Counted from the stretch's first letter, positions 1 to 8,506 are shown. The stretch: 28,588 nucleotides of DNA from Rhodospirillaceae bacterium (GCA_002717185.1 PBDC01000043.1:1-28588), one strand, 5' to 3'. Notes: generated from the sequence alone by a model not told the origin. A program made the numbers and translations.

Positions 1-1
1 C

Positions 2-1495
2 GGTGAACCGCAGGCCGTGATGGTGCATGTCAGCGTCGGCACCGCGAACGCGCTATGCGCGGTGATGAACGCCAGCCGTCTGGAAATCCCGATGATCTTC
101 ATGGCCGGCCGGACGCCGATCACCGAGGACCGCTCGGCGGCGGAGGGCGCCCGCACCGTCTATGTGCATTGGGCGCAGGAAATGTACGACCAGGGTGCCA
201 TGGTGCGTGAGATGGTAAAATGGGACTACGAGCTGCGTGCGCCGGATGAGGTCGATAAGGTGGTCGACCGGGCGCTCAACATGGCGCAGAGCATGCCAAA
301 GGGCCCCTCCTATCTGTCGTTGCCACGCGAGGTGTTGGCCGCGCCCGCATCGCCGCCATCAAATCCGGCCCTACGTTCTGCGCCGGCCCCGGCGCATCCC
401 GATCCGTTGGCGATTGAGCAAGTCGCTAGGATCCTGTTGGCGGCAGAGAAGCCCCTGATTGTTACAGCCGATACGGGTCGAGCACCGGAGGCGATGAGCC
501 ACCTGGCGGCACTGACAGAGCGGTTTGCGCTGCCGGTAATTCCCGCATATCCGCGCTATCTTAACCTGCCGAGCGGTCATCCCATGCTGCTTGACTACGC
601 AGTCGGGCCGCATATCGAAGCAGCCGACGCGGTGTTGGTGCTAGATTGCGACGTGCCCTGGATTCCGGCAAAGGATGGGGTGCCGGCGAATGCCAAGGTA
701 ATCCATATGGGAACTGACCCACTCTATAGCGGTTACCCGATGCGTGGTTATCCTTGCGACATTGCGATCGCAGCCCCCTCGTCGGTATCGCTACCGGCGT
801 TATCGGCGGCGATGGAAAAGGGTTTTTCTGCCCATGAGGTGAACATCGCTGCCCGCCGCGCCCGTATCGACGACGTGCGTGAGACGGTCCGTGATCGATG
901 GCGTGAGATGGAAAAAGGTATGGAAACGGCCGCGCCGATCAAGCCAGCTTGGTTGGCGCGTTGCGTCAGCGAACTTATGGATGAAGATGCGATCTTGATC
1001 AACGAGATGGGGGTGGCGCTGCCTCACGCGTCACTGAAGACGCCGGGTAGTTTCTTCGCCGCGAGCCCGGTCAGCGGTCTCGGTTGGGGGTTGGGTGCTG
1101 CCGTTGGTGCCAAACTAGCAGCGCCCGATAAGCTGGTAATAGCTGCGATCGGCGACGGCTCCTACTATTTCGGCAACCCGGCGGCCGCGCACTATTGCTC
1201 CCGCGCCTATGACCTGCCGGTGCTTTACATTATCCTCGATAACTCGGCTTGGGGTGCGGTCCGCCGCGCGGTCCGCGACATGTATCCTGACGGGCGCGCA
1301 GTGCGGTCGAACGATATGCCGCTGACCAGCCTGGAGCCGATGGTTGCCTATGACAAAATGTGCGAGTCTGCCGGCGGGTACGGCGAGCGGGTCGAAGATC
1401 CGGCCGAACTGCCGAAGGCGCTCGAGCGAGCGAAGAATGCGGTGACGGTGGAGAAGCGCCAGGCGCTGTTGCACGTGGTGCTGGCAGGGCCCTGA
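2..1495 (+). CDS. ThDP-dependent enzyme, acetolactate-synthase-like (5' end outside window)
   Basis: This is the C-terminal ~497 residues of a thiamine-diphosphate enzyme of the acetolactate synthase/benzoylformate decarboxylase superfamily. The frame is open from base 2 (GEPQAVMVHVSVGTANAL), which matches the end of the family's N-terminal PYR domain, so the real start lies upstream and the internal GTG/ATG at 17-22 is not a start. A central domain with a Rossmann-like stretch follows (around window residues 140-260), then the C-terminal PP domain with the diphosphate/Mg motif GDGSYYFGN near residue 383 and DNSAWG about 28 residues later. The missing N-terminus would carry the catalytic glutamate. 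The family makes or breaks bonds next to 2-oxo acid carbonyls; the substrate cannot be read here. Acetolactate synthase proper is less likely because no regulatory subunit gene follows. The next gene is convergent, 241 bp away. Confidence 0.9.
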   Translation, partial: GEPQAVMVHVSVGTANALCAVMNASRLEIPMIFMAGRTPITEDRSAAEGARTVYVHWAQEMYDQGAMVREMVKWDYELRAPDEVDKVVDRALNMAQSMPKGPSYLSLPREVLAAPASPPSNPALRSAPAPAHPDPLAIEQVARILLAAEKPLIVTADTGRAPEAMSHLAALTERFALPVIPAYPRYLNLPSGHPMLLDYAVGPHIEAADAVLVLDCDVPWIPAKDGVPANAKVIHMGTDPLYSGYPMRGYPCDIAIAAPSSVSLPALSAAMEKGFSAHEVNIAARRARIDDVRETVRDRWREMEKGMETAAPIKPAWLARCVSELMDEDAILINEMGVALPHASLKTPGSFFAASPVSGLGWGLGAAVGAKLAAPDKLVIAAIGDGSYYFGNPAAAHYCSRAYDLPVLYIILDNSAWGAVRRAVRDMYPDGRAVRSNDMPLTSLEPMVAYDKMCESAGGYGERVEDPAELPKALERAKNAVTVEKRQALLHVVLAGP

Positions 1496-1736
1496 GACGT
1501 CGTCAATTGGCACCAACCTAATTGGCCAGGAGTTTAATTAAGTACCGGATAATCCTATTGTCGCCCGGGAACTTCTGGGTCAAATGCACATAGCATCGTT
1601 TCTAGTCGCGGCATTCATCCATCGGGTTTTCTTACCGGCTTGCTCTTCATGGCCAACTTTCAAATCGCGACGGCTGTCTGCGATCGTTGAGCGTTTCAGA
1701 TTGCCGGATAAGACTTCAGTATCGCGATGATGGGCT

Positions 1737-2975
1737 TTAGCCGGATGCTGCCTTCTGTGCCGCGTCTTTCGCTGCCATACGGGCCTTGAGCTCTTCCGGT
1801 GCCAGGCGCACGATGTCGGCGTTCTGGTGGCTGAAGATGTCATAGCCTTCAGTTTCAAAGTCTTCCAGCACGATACGGCCGCTTAGTACGTCGCCTTTCC
1901 ATATCGCGTGATCGTCCTCCATCGCGTGGAATTCAGGCATGACCTCCTCGGCAAACATTTTCAGGCTGCCACAGATGTCCTCGTGGCTAGTCTTGCCAGC
2001 CTGGTTCAGCAGAATGACCTGGTCGACATGGGCCTCCTGGAATTGGTGCAGCTTCTCGCGGATCGTAGCGGGCGAACCGATCAGGGCGCCTTTGAAGGCA
2101 TCTTGAGCCTTTTCGCTATGTCGCCAGTCCTCAAATTCCTCCCACAAATTGCCTTCACCTGGCGCATCGACGCCCTTACGTCCGTAATAAGACAGGGCGA
2201 AGATGAAAAAGGTCCAGCCTGAGGCCTTCTCGTAAGCCTCTTCGTCCGTCTCGGCGCACATGAAACCCGAAACCATGGCGATATTTGGGTTGACTGGATA
2301 GTCCGTTAGCCGGTTCGGTCGATGTAGAAGGTTGTTATAATATTTGTTAACCCAGGCTGTTGCTGCGTCCGGCGAGACAAATGTGAACCCGAGCGCTCCC
2401 ATGCCCCATTCGCCGGCCTGTCCAATGGTCTTGATGTTTGAGCAGGCCACCCACAGCGGCGGATGCGGTTTTTGGTAAGGCTTTGGAATAACGTTACGCG
2501 CCGGAAAGTCGTGGTATTCGCCGTGGAACTCCCAGCTTTCCTTCGTGAACATTGGGATGATCGCCTTGACTGCTTCCTCCCAACGGTCGCGCTTGCTGCG
2601 TACCTGAGTGCCGAAGGGGTGTAGCTCCGCCGGTCCAGCACCTTCGCCCATGCCAAGTTCTACCCGTCCCTTTGAAAGCAGGTCCAAGGTTGCGACCCGC
2701 TCGGCGACGCGGTGCGGTTGATTGGTCGGTAGCTGGATAACGCCATGGCCGAGCCGAATGTTCGTCGTACGCTGACTGGCGGCGCCGAGGAAGACCTCTG
2801 GGGCCGAGGAGTGACTGTATTCCTCCAAGAAATGGTGCTCGACCTCCCAAGCGTAGTCGTAGCCCAATTTGTCAGCTAATTCGATCTGCGTCAGGGAGTT
2901 TTGCAGCAGCTCATATTCCGAGTGCTCCTTCCATGGCCGCGGCAGCTGGTGTTCGTAAAAGATTCCAAATTTCAT
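1737..2975 (-). CDS. Luciferase-like (LLM class) flavin-dependent oxidoreductase
   Basis: A 412-residue cytosolic protein of the bacterial luciferase-like monooxygenase family, which uses reduced FMN and O2. It starts MKFGIFYEHQLPRPW, the usual first TIM-barrel strand, and continues with the signature EHHFLEEYS near residue 66 and the block TTNIRLGHGVIQLP near residues 90-103, followed by GRVELGMGEGAG. Length is slightly above the ~330-380 typical of the family because of a C-terminal extension. It lies 30 bp downstream of a TauD-type dioxygenase gene on the same strand, so the two are probably one operon. The oxygenase pair suggests oxidation of a common substrate or of related compounds, but no substrate can be named. 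The ATG is the first residue of the conserved N-terminal strand, so the start is well supported. Confidence 0.9.
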   Translation of the reverse strand: MKFGIFYEHQLPRPWKEHSEYELLQNSLTQIELADKLGYDYAWEVEHHFLEEYSHSSAPEVFLGAASQRTTNIRLGHGVIQLPTNQPHRVAERVATLDLLSKGRVELGMGEGAGPAELHPFGTQVRSKRDRWEEAVKAIIPMFTKESWEFHGEYHDFPARNVIPKPYQKPHPPLWVACSNIKTIGQAGEWGMGALGFTFVSPDAATAWVNKYYNNLLHRPNRLTDYPVNPNIAMVSGFMCAETDEEAYEKASGWTFFIFALSYYGRKGVDAPGEGNLWEEFEDWRHSEKAQDAFKGALIGSPATIREKLHQFQEAHVDQVILLNQAGKTSHEDICGSLKMFAEEVMPEFHAMEDDHAIWKGDVLSGRIVLEDFETEGYDIFSHQNADIVRLAPEELKARMAAKDAAQKAASG

Positions 2976-3005
2976 ATGCTTTGTTTCCGCTTTGTCACGT
3001 GCGGT

Positions 3006-3896
3006 TTAGAAGGGTTCGTCGCCCTTCACCATGATCTTGTGCATGCGGCGTTGGTAGCCGTCATAGTCGTTTATCGCGAAATGCTGGCAGCAGCGGTTGT
3101 CCCACATCGCCATGGCGTTCACCGTCCATTGAAAGCGGCAGGTGAATTCCGGTCGGGTCGCGTGCGTCTTCAAGAAGTCGAGAAGCTGCTGGCTTTCTTC
3201 CTCTGTCCAGCCGTCGAAGCGCTCCGTATGACCGCCGATATAGAGCAGTTTGCGGCCGGTCTCCGGATGGGTGGGAACCACCGGGTGCGAAGAGATTGTC
3301 TGCGATTTTCCAGGATTAATCTGCGGCATATGGATCGTGCCGTCCTGCACCCGCTCCGCTCGGGTCTTTCCGGAGGGATGGTTACGACTATCTCCATTGT
3401 GGATCGCCCTAAGGCCTATTAGCGATGCCTTCATGCCCTCCGACAAGCTTTCATATGCAAGGTACATGTTGGAGAACATGGTGTCGCCGCGCCCCTCTGG
3501 CATCTCGCGGCTATACAGCATCGTCGCCTTGGCTGGCTTCGGCGTATACATCTGGTCTGAGTGCCAGCGCCCGCCCGCGTTAGATCTCATCTCTGGCGTC
3601 TTCAGGACCTCTGTGATCTCCGGATGATCGTCCATCGCCTTGTTGAATAGGTGCAGGTGGATTTTGCCGAATTGCTTGGCGAAGTCGATCTGCTGCTTCG
3701 GTGCAATGCTTTGGTTGCGGAAGAAGATGACGTTATTTTCCAGCCATGCTCGATAGATCTCGTCCTGTGTCTCCTGGTCGACGCCGGCGGCAATGTTAAC
3801 GCCCTCAATCTCGGCACCCAACGCACCGGCAATCGGCTTCACGGCTATGCGTTTGTAGCTGAAATCTTCCGAATTTATCGTGGCGACCTCGACCAT
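3006..3896 (-). CDS. TauD/TfdA-family Fe(II)/2-oxoglutarate-dependent dioxygenase (copy 1)
   Basis: A 296-residue non-haem iron dioxygenase; the family couples 2-oxoglutarate decarboxylation to hydroxylation of a carboxylate, sulfonate or similar acid. The iron-binding facial triad is visible as H112-x-D114 in GGRWHSDQMY and H272 in WDNRCCQHF, and the 2-oxoglutarate-binding arginine as R283, 11 residues after the distal histidine as in E. coli TauD. All key residues are intact. It is the first gene of a two-gene minus-strand operon with the luciferase-like gene 30 bp downstream. It diverges from the sodium channel gene across a 192-bp gap that should hold both promoters. The real substrate is unknown; the TauD name is a family name and does not mean taurine is used, and no taurine transporter is nearby. 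Confidence 0.93.
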   Translation of the reverse strand: MVEVATINSEDFSYKRIAVKPIAGALGAEIEGVNIAAGVDQETQDEIYRAWLENNVIFFRNQSIAPKQQIDFAKQFGKIHLHLFNKAMDDHPEITEVLKTPEMRSNAGGRWHSDQMYTPKPAKATMLYSREMPEGRGDTMFSNMYLAYESLSEGMKASLIGLRAIHNGDSRNHPSGKTRAERVQDGTIHMPQINPGKSQTISSHPVVPTHPETGRKLLYIGGHTERFDGWTEEESQQLLDFLKTHATRPEFTCRFQWTVNAMAMWDNRCCQHFAINDYDGYQRRMHKIMVKGDEPF

Positions 3897-4021
3897 CTGT
3901 AACCCCGATTTGTTCCATTTTATTGAATTACATTATTGCGCATGGTTTCGCATATCGCCAGTGTAGGTCCGCAAAAGCGCAGAAACACTCAGTTTAGCAA
4001 AAATTTTGTGTTGCCGAGATA

Positions 4022-4050
4022 TTGACCCGCGGGGCCTAGGAGCTTATTTG
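4022..4050 (+). promoter_or_regulatory. Possible sigma70-type promoter before the Na+ channel gene
   Basis: TTGACC (4022-4027) matches the -35 consensus at five of six bases and is followed, after 17 bp, by TATTTG (4045-4050), a poor -10 element. It lies about 40 bp before the ATG at 4089 in the 192-bp divergent gap. The call rests only on motif and position. Confidence 0.3.
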
Positions 4051-4088
4051 CGGGCGATAGTAATCTACGGTCGATATGGGTCGATGCT

Positions 4089-4898
4089 ATGTCATTCAGA
4101 GAGCGCGTTGGTGCAGTCGTTGACCACCCAAAGGTTCAAAATTTTATCGTTATCCTGATCGTTTTGAACGCAATAACGCTTGGTATGGAAACCTCGGCCG
4201 AAATTATGGGGGGCCATGCTCATCTGTTCCACGCGTTCGACGCGTTCGTACTAACTGTTTTTGTAGTGGAGATCGCTGCTAAGCTAATCGCCCGCGGTAT
4301 CGGTTTTTTCAAAGACGGTTGGAACATCTTCGACCTATTGGTCGTCGGCATCGCCCTCATCCCGGCATCGGGGCCATTGGCTGTGTTGCGAGCGTTGCGA
4401 ATTCTGCGTGTTCTGCGTCTGATGTCTGTAGTGCCAGCCATGCGTAATGTCATCCAGGCGCTGATTACGGCAATGCCGGGGATGGTGTCCATTGTTGGGC
4501 TTATCGGCCTAATTTTCTATGTAGCCTCTGTCTTGGCGACCAATTTCTTCGGCGCGCAATTTGACGAATGGTTTGGTAGCGTTGGCGCGTCGATGTATTC
4601 GCTGTTCCAGATCATGACCCTGGAAAGCTGGTCGATGGGGATCGTGCGGCCGGTGATGGTAGAGCACCCTTGGGCCTGGGCGTTTTTCGTCCCCTTCATC
4701 CTGATTACGAGCTTTGCTGTGATTAACCTCTTTATCGGGGTTATTGTTGATGCAATGCAATCGCAGCATCGCCAGGAAGTGGACGAAATTGAGCAGGAAA
4801 TGGATACGGATGCGAACGAACTTCGGGAGGAAATAACGGCGCTCAGACATGAAATCGCAGTGTTGCGGAAGTCTCTGAGCCAGATCAGCCCTGATTGA
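4089..4898 (+). CDS. Voltage-gated sodium channel, NaChBac/NavAb type
   Basis: A 269-residue ion transport protein with one six-helix unit, the size of the homotetrameric bacterial Nav channels of the inner membrane. S1 is near residues 19-36, S2 near 47-68, and S3 near 78-93. S4 carries gating arginines every third residue (R101, R104, R107, R110) in RALRILRVLRLMSVVPAMR. S5 is near 131-152. The pore contains the selectivity filter TLESWS at 177-182, with E179 as the key acid, identical in motif to NavAb, and the following MGIVRP also matches. S6 is near 195-222. A heptad-rich acidic/basic tail at 235-266 is the assembly coiled coil of this family. It is the only clear membrane channel in a cluster of soluble enzymes. 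The next gene begins 54 bp downstream on the same strand. An ATG at 4084 is in another frame. Confidence 0.96.
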   Translation: MSFRERVGAVVDHPKVQNFIVILIVLNAITLGMETSAEIMGGHAHLFHAFDAFVLTVFVVEIAAKLIARGIGFFKDGWNIFDLLVVGIALIPASGPLAVLRALRILRVLRLMSVVPAMRNVIQALITAMPGMVSIVGLIGLIFYVASVLATNFFGAQFDEWFGSVGASMYSLFQIMTLESWSMGIVRPVMVEHPWAWAFFVPFILITSFAVINLFIGVIVDAMQSQHRQEVDEIEQEMDTDANELREEITALRHEIAVLRKSLSQISPD

Positions 4899-4952
4899 CC
4901 GTCTTGCGGTGGCGGTTAAGCTGAAAGGGATTGTTTCAGAGGGAGCCTTACC

Positions 4953-5810
4953 ATGCCGATTAACGCCGCTGCCGTCGGAAGCCCCGTCGAGCCCTATGAC
5001 GTGAATGTGGATGTCCGCAAATGCCTCGCCTACGCGGCAGGTATGGGTGAAACTTCGGATGTCTATTTCGATGACGCACGACCTGGCGGCATTGTGGCGC
5101 CGCCAGCCTATGTCGTCTCATTGGAGTGGCCGGCATCACGGGATATCCGCAATACGCCCGCCTTTGGTGCAACGCCGGAAGAAACAATACGAGGTGTGCA
5201 TGCGGTGCAGGACACGCAGTTCCATCGCTTGATTCAGCCCGGGGAGTGCATTCGTGTAAGCGGCAAAATAGTGGCGGTTCGGCGCATCAAACCCGGGGCG
5301 CTGACCATAACGCGGATAGACTTGACAACGAAGGACGGTGAGAAGGTCGCCACGACCTACACGACGGGAATTAGTCGTGATGTCGCCGTAAATGGCGAGG
5401 ATCAGGTGATTGAGGATGCGCCCGACTGGCCTGACGACGCACCTTCAGGCGAATGGATCGAGAATGTAATCCCAATCCCGCGCGAAATGCCGCATGTCTA
5501 TACAGAATGCGCCGATATCTGGAACCCGATCCATACCGAACGCAAGGTTGCACTGGCGGCGGGATTGCCGGATATCATATTGCACGGTACGGCGACTTGG
5601 GCCTTGGCGGTGCGAGAAATTGTGGCTAATTACCTCGGCTCGGATCCGTTGCGATTGTCCCGCTTCACAGGGCGCTTCACCGGTATGGTAATCCCCGGTA
5701 CCGATATTATCATCCGGCACGCTGGGACGCCGCGAGGCGCGGTGTATGAAGTGATCGCCGCTGACGGGTCGAAAGCGATTAGTGCGGGACGGGCGCTGTT
5801 CCGCGACTGA
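4953..5810 (+). CDS. MaoC-like double-hotdog hydratase/dehydratase
   Basis: A 285-residue protein built as two hotdog domains, the layout of MaoC-like enoyl-CoA hydratases and of 3-methylfumaryl-CoA (mesaconyl-C4-CoA) hydratase relatives. The N-terminal half lacks a catalytic motif, as is common for the structural domain. The C-terminal half has the hydratase-2 motif with D188, N191 and H194 (ADIWNPIHTERKVA) followed by LPDIILHG at 205-212. This suggests reversible addition of water to a 2-enoyl-CoA. A ribosome-binding site GAGGGAG (4939-4945) stands 7 bp before the ATG. It is followed 69 bp later by two KPR-like dehydrogenase genes on the same strand, so a hydroxyacyl or hydroxy-acid pathway is plausible. 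The exact substrate is not evident. The active-site residues appear intact. Confidence 0.88.
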   Translation: MPINAAAVGSPVEPYDVNVDVRKCLAYAAGMGETSDVYFDDARPGGIVAPPAYVVSLEWPASRDIRNTPAFGATPEETIRGVHAVQDTQFHRLIQPGECIRVSGKIVAVRRIKPGALTITRIDLTTKDGEKVATTYTTGISRDVAVNGEDQVIEDAPDWPDDAPSGEWIENVIPIPREMPHVYTECADIWNPIHTERKVALAAGLPDIILHGTATWALAVREIVANYLGSDPLRLSRFTGRFTGMVIPGTDIIIRHAGTPRGAVYEVIAADGSKAISAGRALFRD

Positions 5811-5879
5811 TTGGCACTGGCCCTTGTCAGGGTCTAAGCTGAAAGCAAGCAAGACAAGAGACACTTGGGAGGAAATCCT

Positions 5880-6932
5880 TTGAGCAAGCGAATTGCGATG
5901 GTCGGCAGCGGTGCGGTCGGCGGATACGTCGCCGGCCACATGGTGCGCAACGGCGCCGACGTCACCCTGATCGACGCCTGGCCCGAACACGTTGAGAAAA
6001 TGAACGCGGACGGGCTCAGTCTCCGTGGAACCACGGATGCGGAATCCCATGAAATGCCGGTTAAGGCGATTAATATCTGCGAAGTTTCTAACTTGCCGAA
6101 AGACGGTCCGATAGATATCGCCTTCATTTCGGTCAAGTCATACGAGACCCAGTTCGCAGCCGCTTTGATCCGTGACTATTTAGCGCCGAACGGTTTCGTC
6201 GTCTCGTTACAGAACGCGATCAATGAAGAAGCGATCGCCGACGTGGTTGGGGCGCACCGTGTCATCGGCTGTATTGCAAGCTCGATAAGCTGCGGCCTCG
6301 AAGGTCCGGCACTGGTGCGACGGCACGTGCCAATCCGCGGCGATAGCTATACGGTTTTCCGCGCTGGTGAGTTGCACGGCCGGGTCACGGAGCGGGTAGA
6401 GGAAGTGGCCGAACTGGTCGGTTATACCGACAGTTCCAAGGTGACAACGGACATCTGGGGCGAGCGCTGGACCAAGCTGGTAATCAACTCCAGCCACAAC
6501 GGCCTATCCGCATGTACCGGGCTGGGTGGCAATGACATGGTGCGCGAAGATGGTGCACGCTCGGTGAATATCCGCCTCACGGCTGAGACTTTGAGGGTTG
6601 GCCGGGCGCTTGGTTTCGTCGTGCAAACAAAGAAGGGCACTACGGCGGAGCAGTGGTACGCCGCCGCCGAAGGTGACAAAAAGGCGCTGCAGGAGATCGA
6701 GGAACTGTTATTTGCTGAAATCGGCAACCGCAGCGACAGCGCCCGCCCGTCTATGGGACAAGACATGATTAAGGGTCGAAAGACCGAAATCGATGCAATG
6801 AATGGCTTCGTTTGTGACAAGGGTGCCGAAGTCGGGATCCCGACGCCGATGAATGCGGCGATGGTCGATTTGGTGAAACGTTGCGAACGCGGCGAATTGA
6901 CCCCGGACGCCAGCAACGTGGCGGATTTATAG
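5880..6932 (+). CDS. Ketopantoate reductase (PanE/ApbA)-family dehydrogenase, tandem copy 1
   Basis: A 350-residue NAD(P)-dependent 2-oxo acid reductase/2-hydroxy acid dehydrogenase of the ketopantoate reductase family. The Rossmann motif GSGAVGG lies at residues 8-14, the family asparagine is in SLQNAINEE, and the catalytic lysine is in WGERWTKLVINS. The C-terminal helical domain includes RPSMGQDMIKGRKTEID. The start chosen is TTG at 5880: GGAGG (5868-5872) sits 7 bp before it and the encoded MSKRIAMVG meets the first Rossmann strand directly. It lies 31 bp before a close paralogue. It is longer than biosynthetic PanE (~300 residues), and several paralogues occur together, so a catabolic role on a branched hydroxy acid is more likely than pantothenate synthesis; this is inference. 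Confidence 0.92.
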   Translation: MSKRIAMVGSGAVGGYVAGHMVRNGADVTLIDAWPEHVEKMNADGLSLRGTTDAESHEMPVKAINICEVSNLPKDGPIDIAFISVKSYETQFAAALIRDYLAPNGFVVSLQNAINEEAIADVVGAHRVIGCIASSISCGLEGPALVRRHVPIRGDSYTVFRAGELHGRVTERVEEVAELVGYTDSSKVTTDIWGERWTKLVINSSHNGLSACTGLGGNDMVREDGARSVNIRLTAETLRVGRALGFVVQTKKGTTAEQWYAAAEGDKKALQEIEELLFAEIGNRSDSARPSMGQDMIKGRKTEIDAMNGFVCDKGAEVGIPTPMNAAMVDLVKRCERGELTPDASNVADL

Positions 6933-6963
6933 GCGCCTACGGGATTTAAGATTGGAGGAAGAG

Positions 6964-8016
6964 ATGGGTTTGAAAATCGCAATCGTGGGGGCCGGTGCGG
7001 TCGGTGCGCAGGTTGGTGCCTTCATGGTCAAGAATGGCGAGGACGTAGTCTTCATCGATGGATGGCCGGAGCACGTTGAGAAAATGCGTGCCGATGGTTT
7101 GCATCTGACGGGCGTAACCGAGGCGGAGGAGTTCACTGTCCCTGTCAACGCGCTGCATTTTTCGGATGTACAGGCTTTATCGAAAGATCGGCCGGTCGAC
7201 ATCGCCTTCGTTTGCATGAAGTCTTACGAAACTGAGATGGCGACCTATTTGATTAAGCCTTATTTGGCGCCGGATGGGTTCGTCGTTTCGCTGCAGAACT
7301 GCATGAACGAAGAGTTCATTGCGGGTATTGTCGGCTGGGGCAAGGTGGTCGGCTGTATTGCGGCGAAGATCTCGGTTGAGTTGCGCGGACCAGCCCATGT
7401 TAACCGCAACGTGCCGGTGCATGGCAATTCGCACACCGTATTCCGCGCCGGTGAGGTGCATGGTGTGGAAACTGAACGCACCCGTGAAGTCGCACGGCTG
7501 TGTAGCTACACCGATAGTTCGATGGTCACCACCAATCTGTGGGGCGAGCGCTGGACCAAACTGTGTCTGAATGGCAGCAGCAACGGCGTGTCGGCAAGCA
7601 CAGGTTTGGGAGGGGCTGCGATCGCTGCCGATCCACATTTGCGCGACGTTAAGATGAAGTTGATTTCGGAATGCATCCGCGTCGGACGCGCCTCCGGCTT
7701 CACTTTGGAGAAGCTGGGTGGGCTGGGACCGGACGTATATATTGCGGCGGCCGAGAGCGACGGTGAAGAGCGTAAAATTGTTGAGGACAATTACATCACC
7801 ACGGCAGGGAAAGGAAATCCAAACGCGCGCCCTTCCATGGGGCAGGACATGATGAAGGGGCGCCGCACTGAGATTGACTTTATGAACGGTTTGGTCGTTC
7901 AGAAGGGCCAGGAAGTCGGCATCCCGACACCGGCGAATGAGGCGTTAATCGCCGCGGTCAAAAAGGTAGAGCGCGGTGAGGCGGAGGCTAGCCCTGACCT
8001 GCTGAAGGGCATATGA
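6964..8016 (+). CDS. Ketopantoate reductase (PanE/ApbA)-family dehydrogenase, tandem copy 2
   Basis: A 350-residue paralogue of the gene just upstream, with the same length and collinear motifs: GAGAVGAQVG at the N-terminus, SLQNCMNEE, the catalytic-lysine block WGERWTKLCLNG, and ARPSMGQDMMKGRRTEID in the C-terminal domain. The ATG at 6964 follows GGAGGAAG (6954-6961); an in-frame TTG at 6952 overlaps that ribosome-binding site and is rejected. The two copies share long exact nucleotide blocks, for example around 5987-6002 and 7072-7087, and around the lysine motif, which marks a tandem duplication that has since diverged. The pair may act on stereoisomers or chain variants of one substrate, or on successive intermediates. 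The substrate is not identifiable from sequence. Confidence 0.92.
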   Translation: MGLKIAIVGAGAVGAQVGAFMVKNGEDVVFIDGWPEHVEKMRADGLHLTGVTEAEEFTVPVNALHFSDVQALSKDRPVDIAFVCMKSYETEMATYLIKPYLAPDGFVVSLQNCMNEEFIAGIVGWGKVVGCIAAKISVELRGPAHVNRNVPVHGNSHTVFRAGEVHGVETERTREVARLCSYTDSSMVTTNLWGERWTKLCLNGSSNGVSASTGLGGAAIAADPHLRDVKMKLISECIRVGRASGFTLEKLGGLGPDVYIAAAESDGEERKIVEDNYITTAGKGNPNARPSMGQDMMKGRRTEIDFMNGLVVQKGQEVGIPTPANEALIAAVKKVERGEAEASPDLLKGI

Positions 8017-8032
8017 AATAAAAATTAAGAGC

Positions 8033-8051
8033 CACGGCTTTTTCAGCCGTG
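8033..8051. terminator. Small hairpin between convergent genes
   Basis: CACGGCT (8033-8039) and AGCCGTG (8045-8051) form a perfect 7-bp stem with a 5-base loop. It lies between the stop of the KPR copy 2 gene and the last codons of the convergent DUF2000 gene. Read on the minus strand it is followed by a T-rich stretch (TCTTAATTTTTATTT), so it could terminate the minus-strand transcript and weakly the plus-strand one. Confidence 0.4.
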
Positions 8052-8453
8052 CAGCTTTGCACCCTTGGTGATCTTATCGACGATTTTCTTGTCGTAACGC
8101 AGCGCCAGGCCAGCTATCGGCATATCGCCTGGCTGACGGGCTTTGACGGTAGCGCGATTGGCCGCGTCGTAACCGGTCTCGAACATGTCGTCTATATAAA
8201 GCGACAGGCGTACTCCACGACCCATGGCCCGGTCATAGATCGTCTGGATGCGTTGCGCATCGGCGACGAGCACGATCACCGGCTGGATTGATAGCGCGTT
8301 ATAGTGGTTGCCTGCGGCATCTTCGTAGGGCTCGCCCAGCAGATTTTCCGTTGCTCCAACGATACCGCTGGTAAGGAAGGCGGTGACGTTCAATTTTTGC
8401 CATGTAGCCAGATCGTCGCGGATGACAATGGCAATTTTTGTGTCAAAATTCAT
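8043..8453 (-). CDS. DUF2000 family protein
   Basis: A 136-residue protein that I recognise as DUF2000, a small family with a fold related to peptidyl-tRNA hydrolase 2. Features typical of it are the N-terminal FDTKIAIVIRDDLATWQKLN, a following LTSGIVGA, and the middle block SIQPVIVLVADAQ. Its biochemical function is not established, so none is assigned. It is full length for the family. It lies 53 bp downstream of the second TauD gene on the same strand and is probably co-transcribed with it. The start codon has no strong ribosome-binding site, but the family N-terminus begins exactly here. Its 3' end overlaps a small hairpin shared with the convergent KPR gene. Confidence 0.83.
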   Translation of the reverse strand: MNFDTKIAIVIRDDLATWQKLNVTAFLTSGIVGATENLLGEPYEDAAGNHYNALSIQPVIVLVADAQRIQTIYDRAMGRGVRLSLYIDDMFETGYDAANRATVKARQPGDMPIAGLALRYDKKIVDKITKGAKLHG

Positions 8454-8506
8454 CGTATCGTGCCTGCTGTTGCTGTGCCCGTATACCTATCGCCTTAAAG
8501 GGCGCA

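Noticed and set aside
17..22. GTG/ATG as a start of the first gene
   Set aside because: The frame is open to the window edge and the preceding residues (GEPQA) fit the family, so the gene begins upstream.
1496..1736. Minus-strand open frame covering the gap after the first gene
   Set aside because: The frame continues through the luciferase-like gene in another frame and gives no recognisable protein; it is a by-product of that gene.
4899..4952. Terminator after the sodium channel gene
   Set aside because: Only a 4-bp stem (ACCG/CGGT) is present and no T-run follows.
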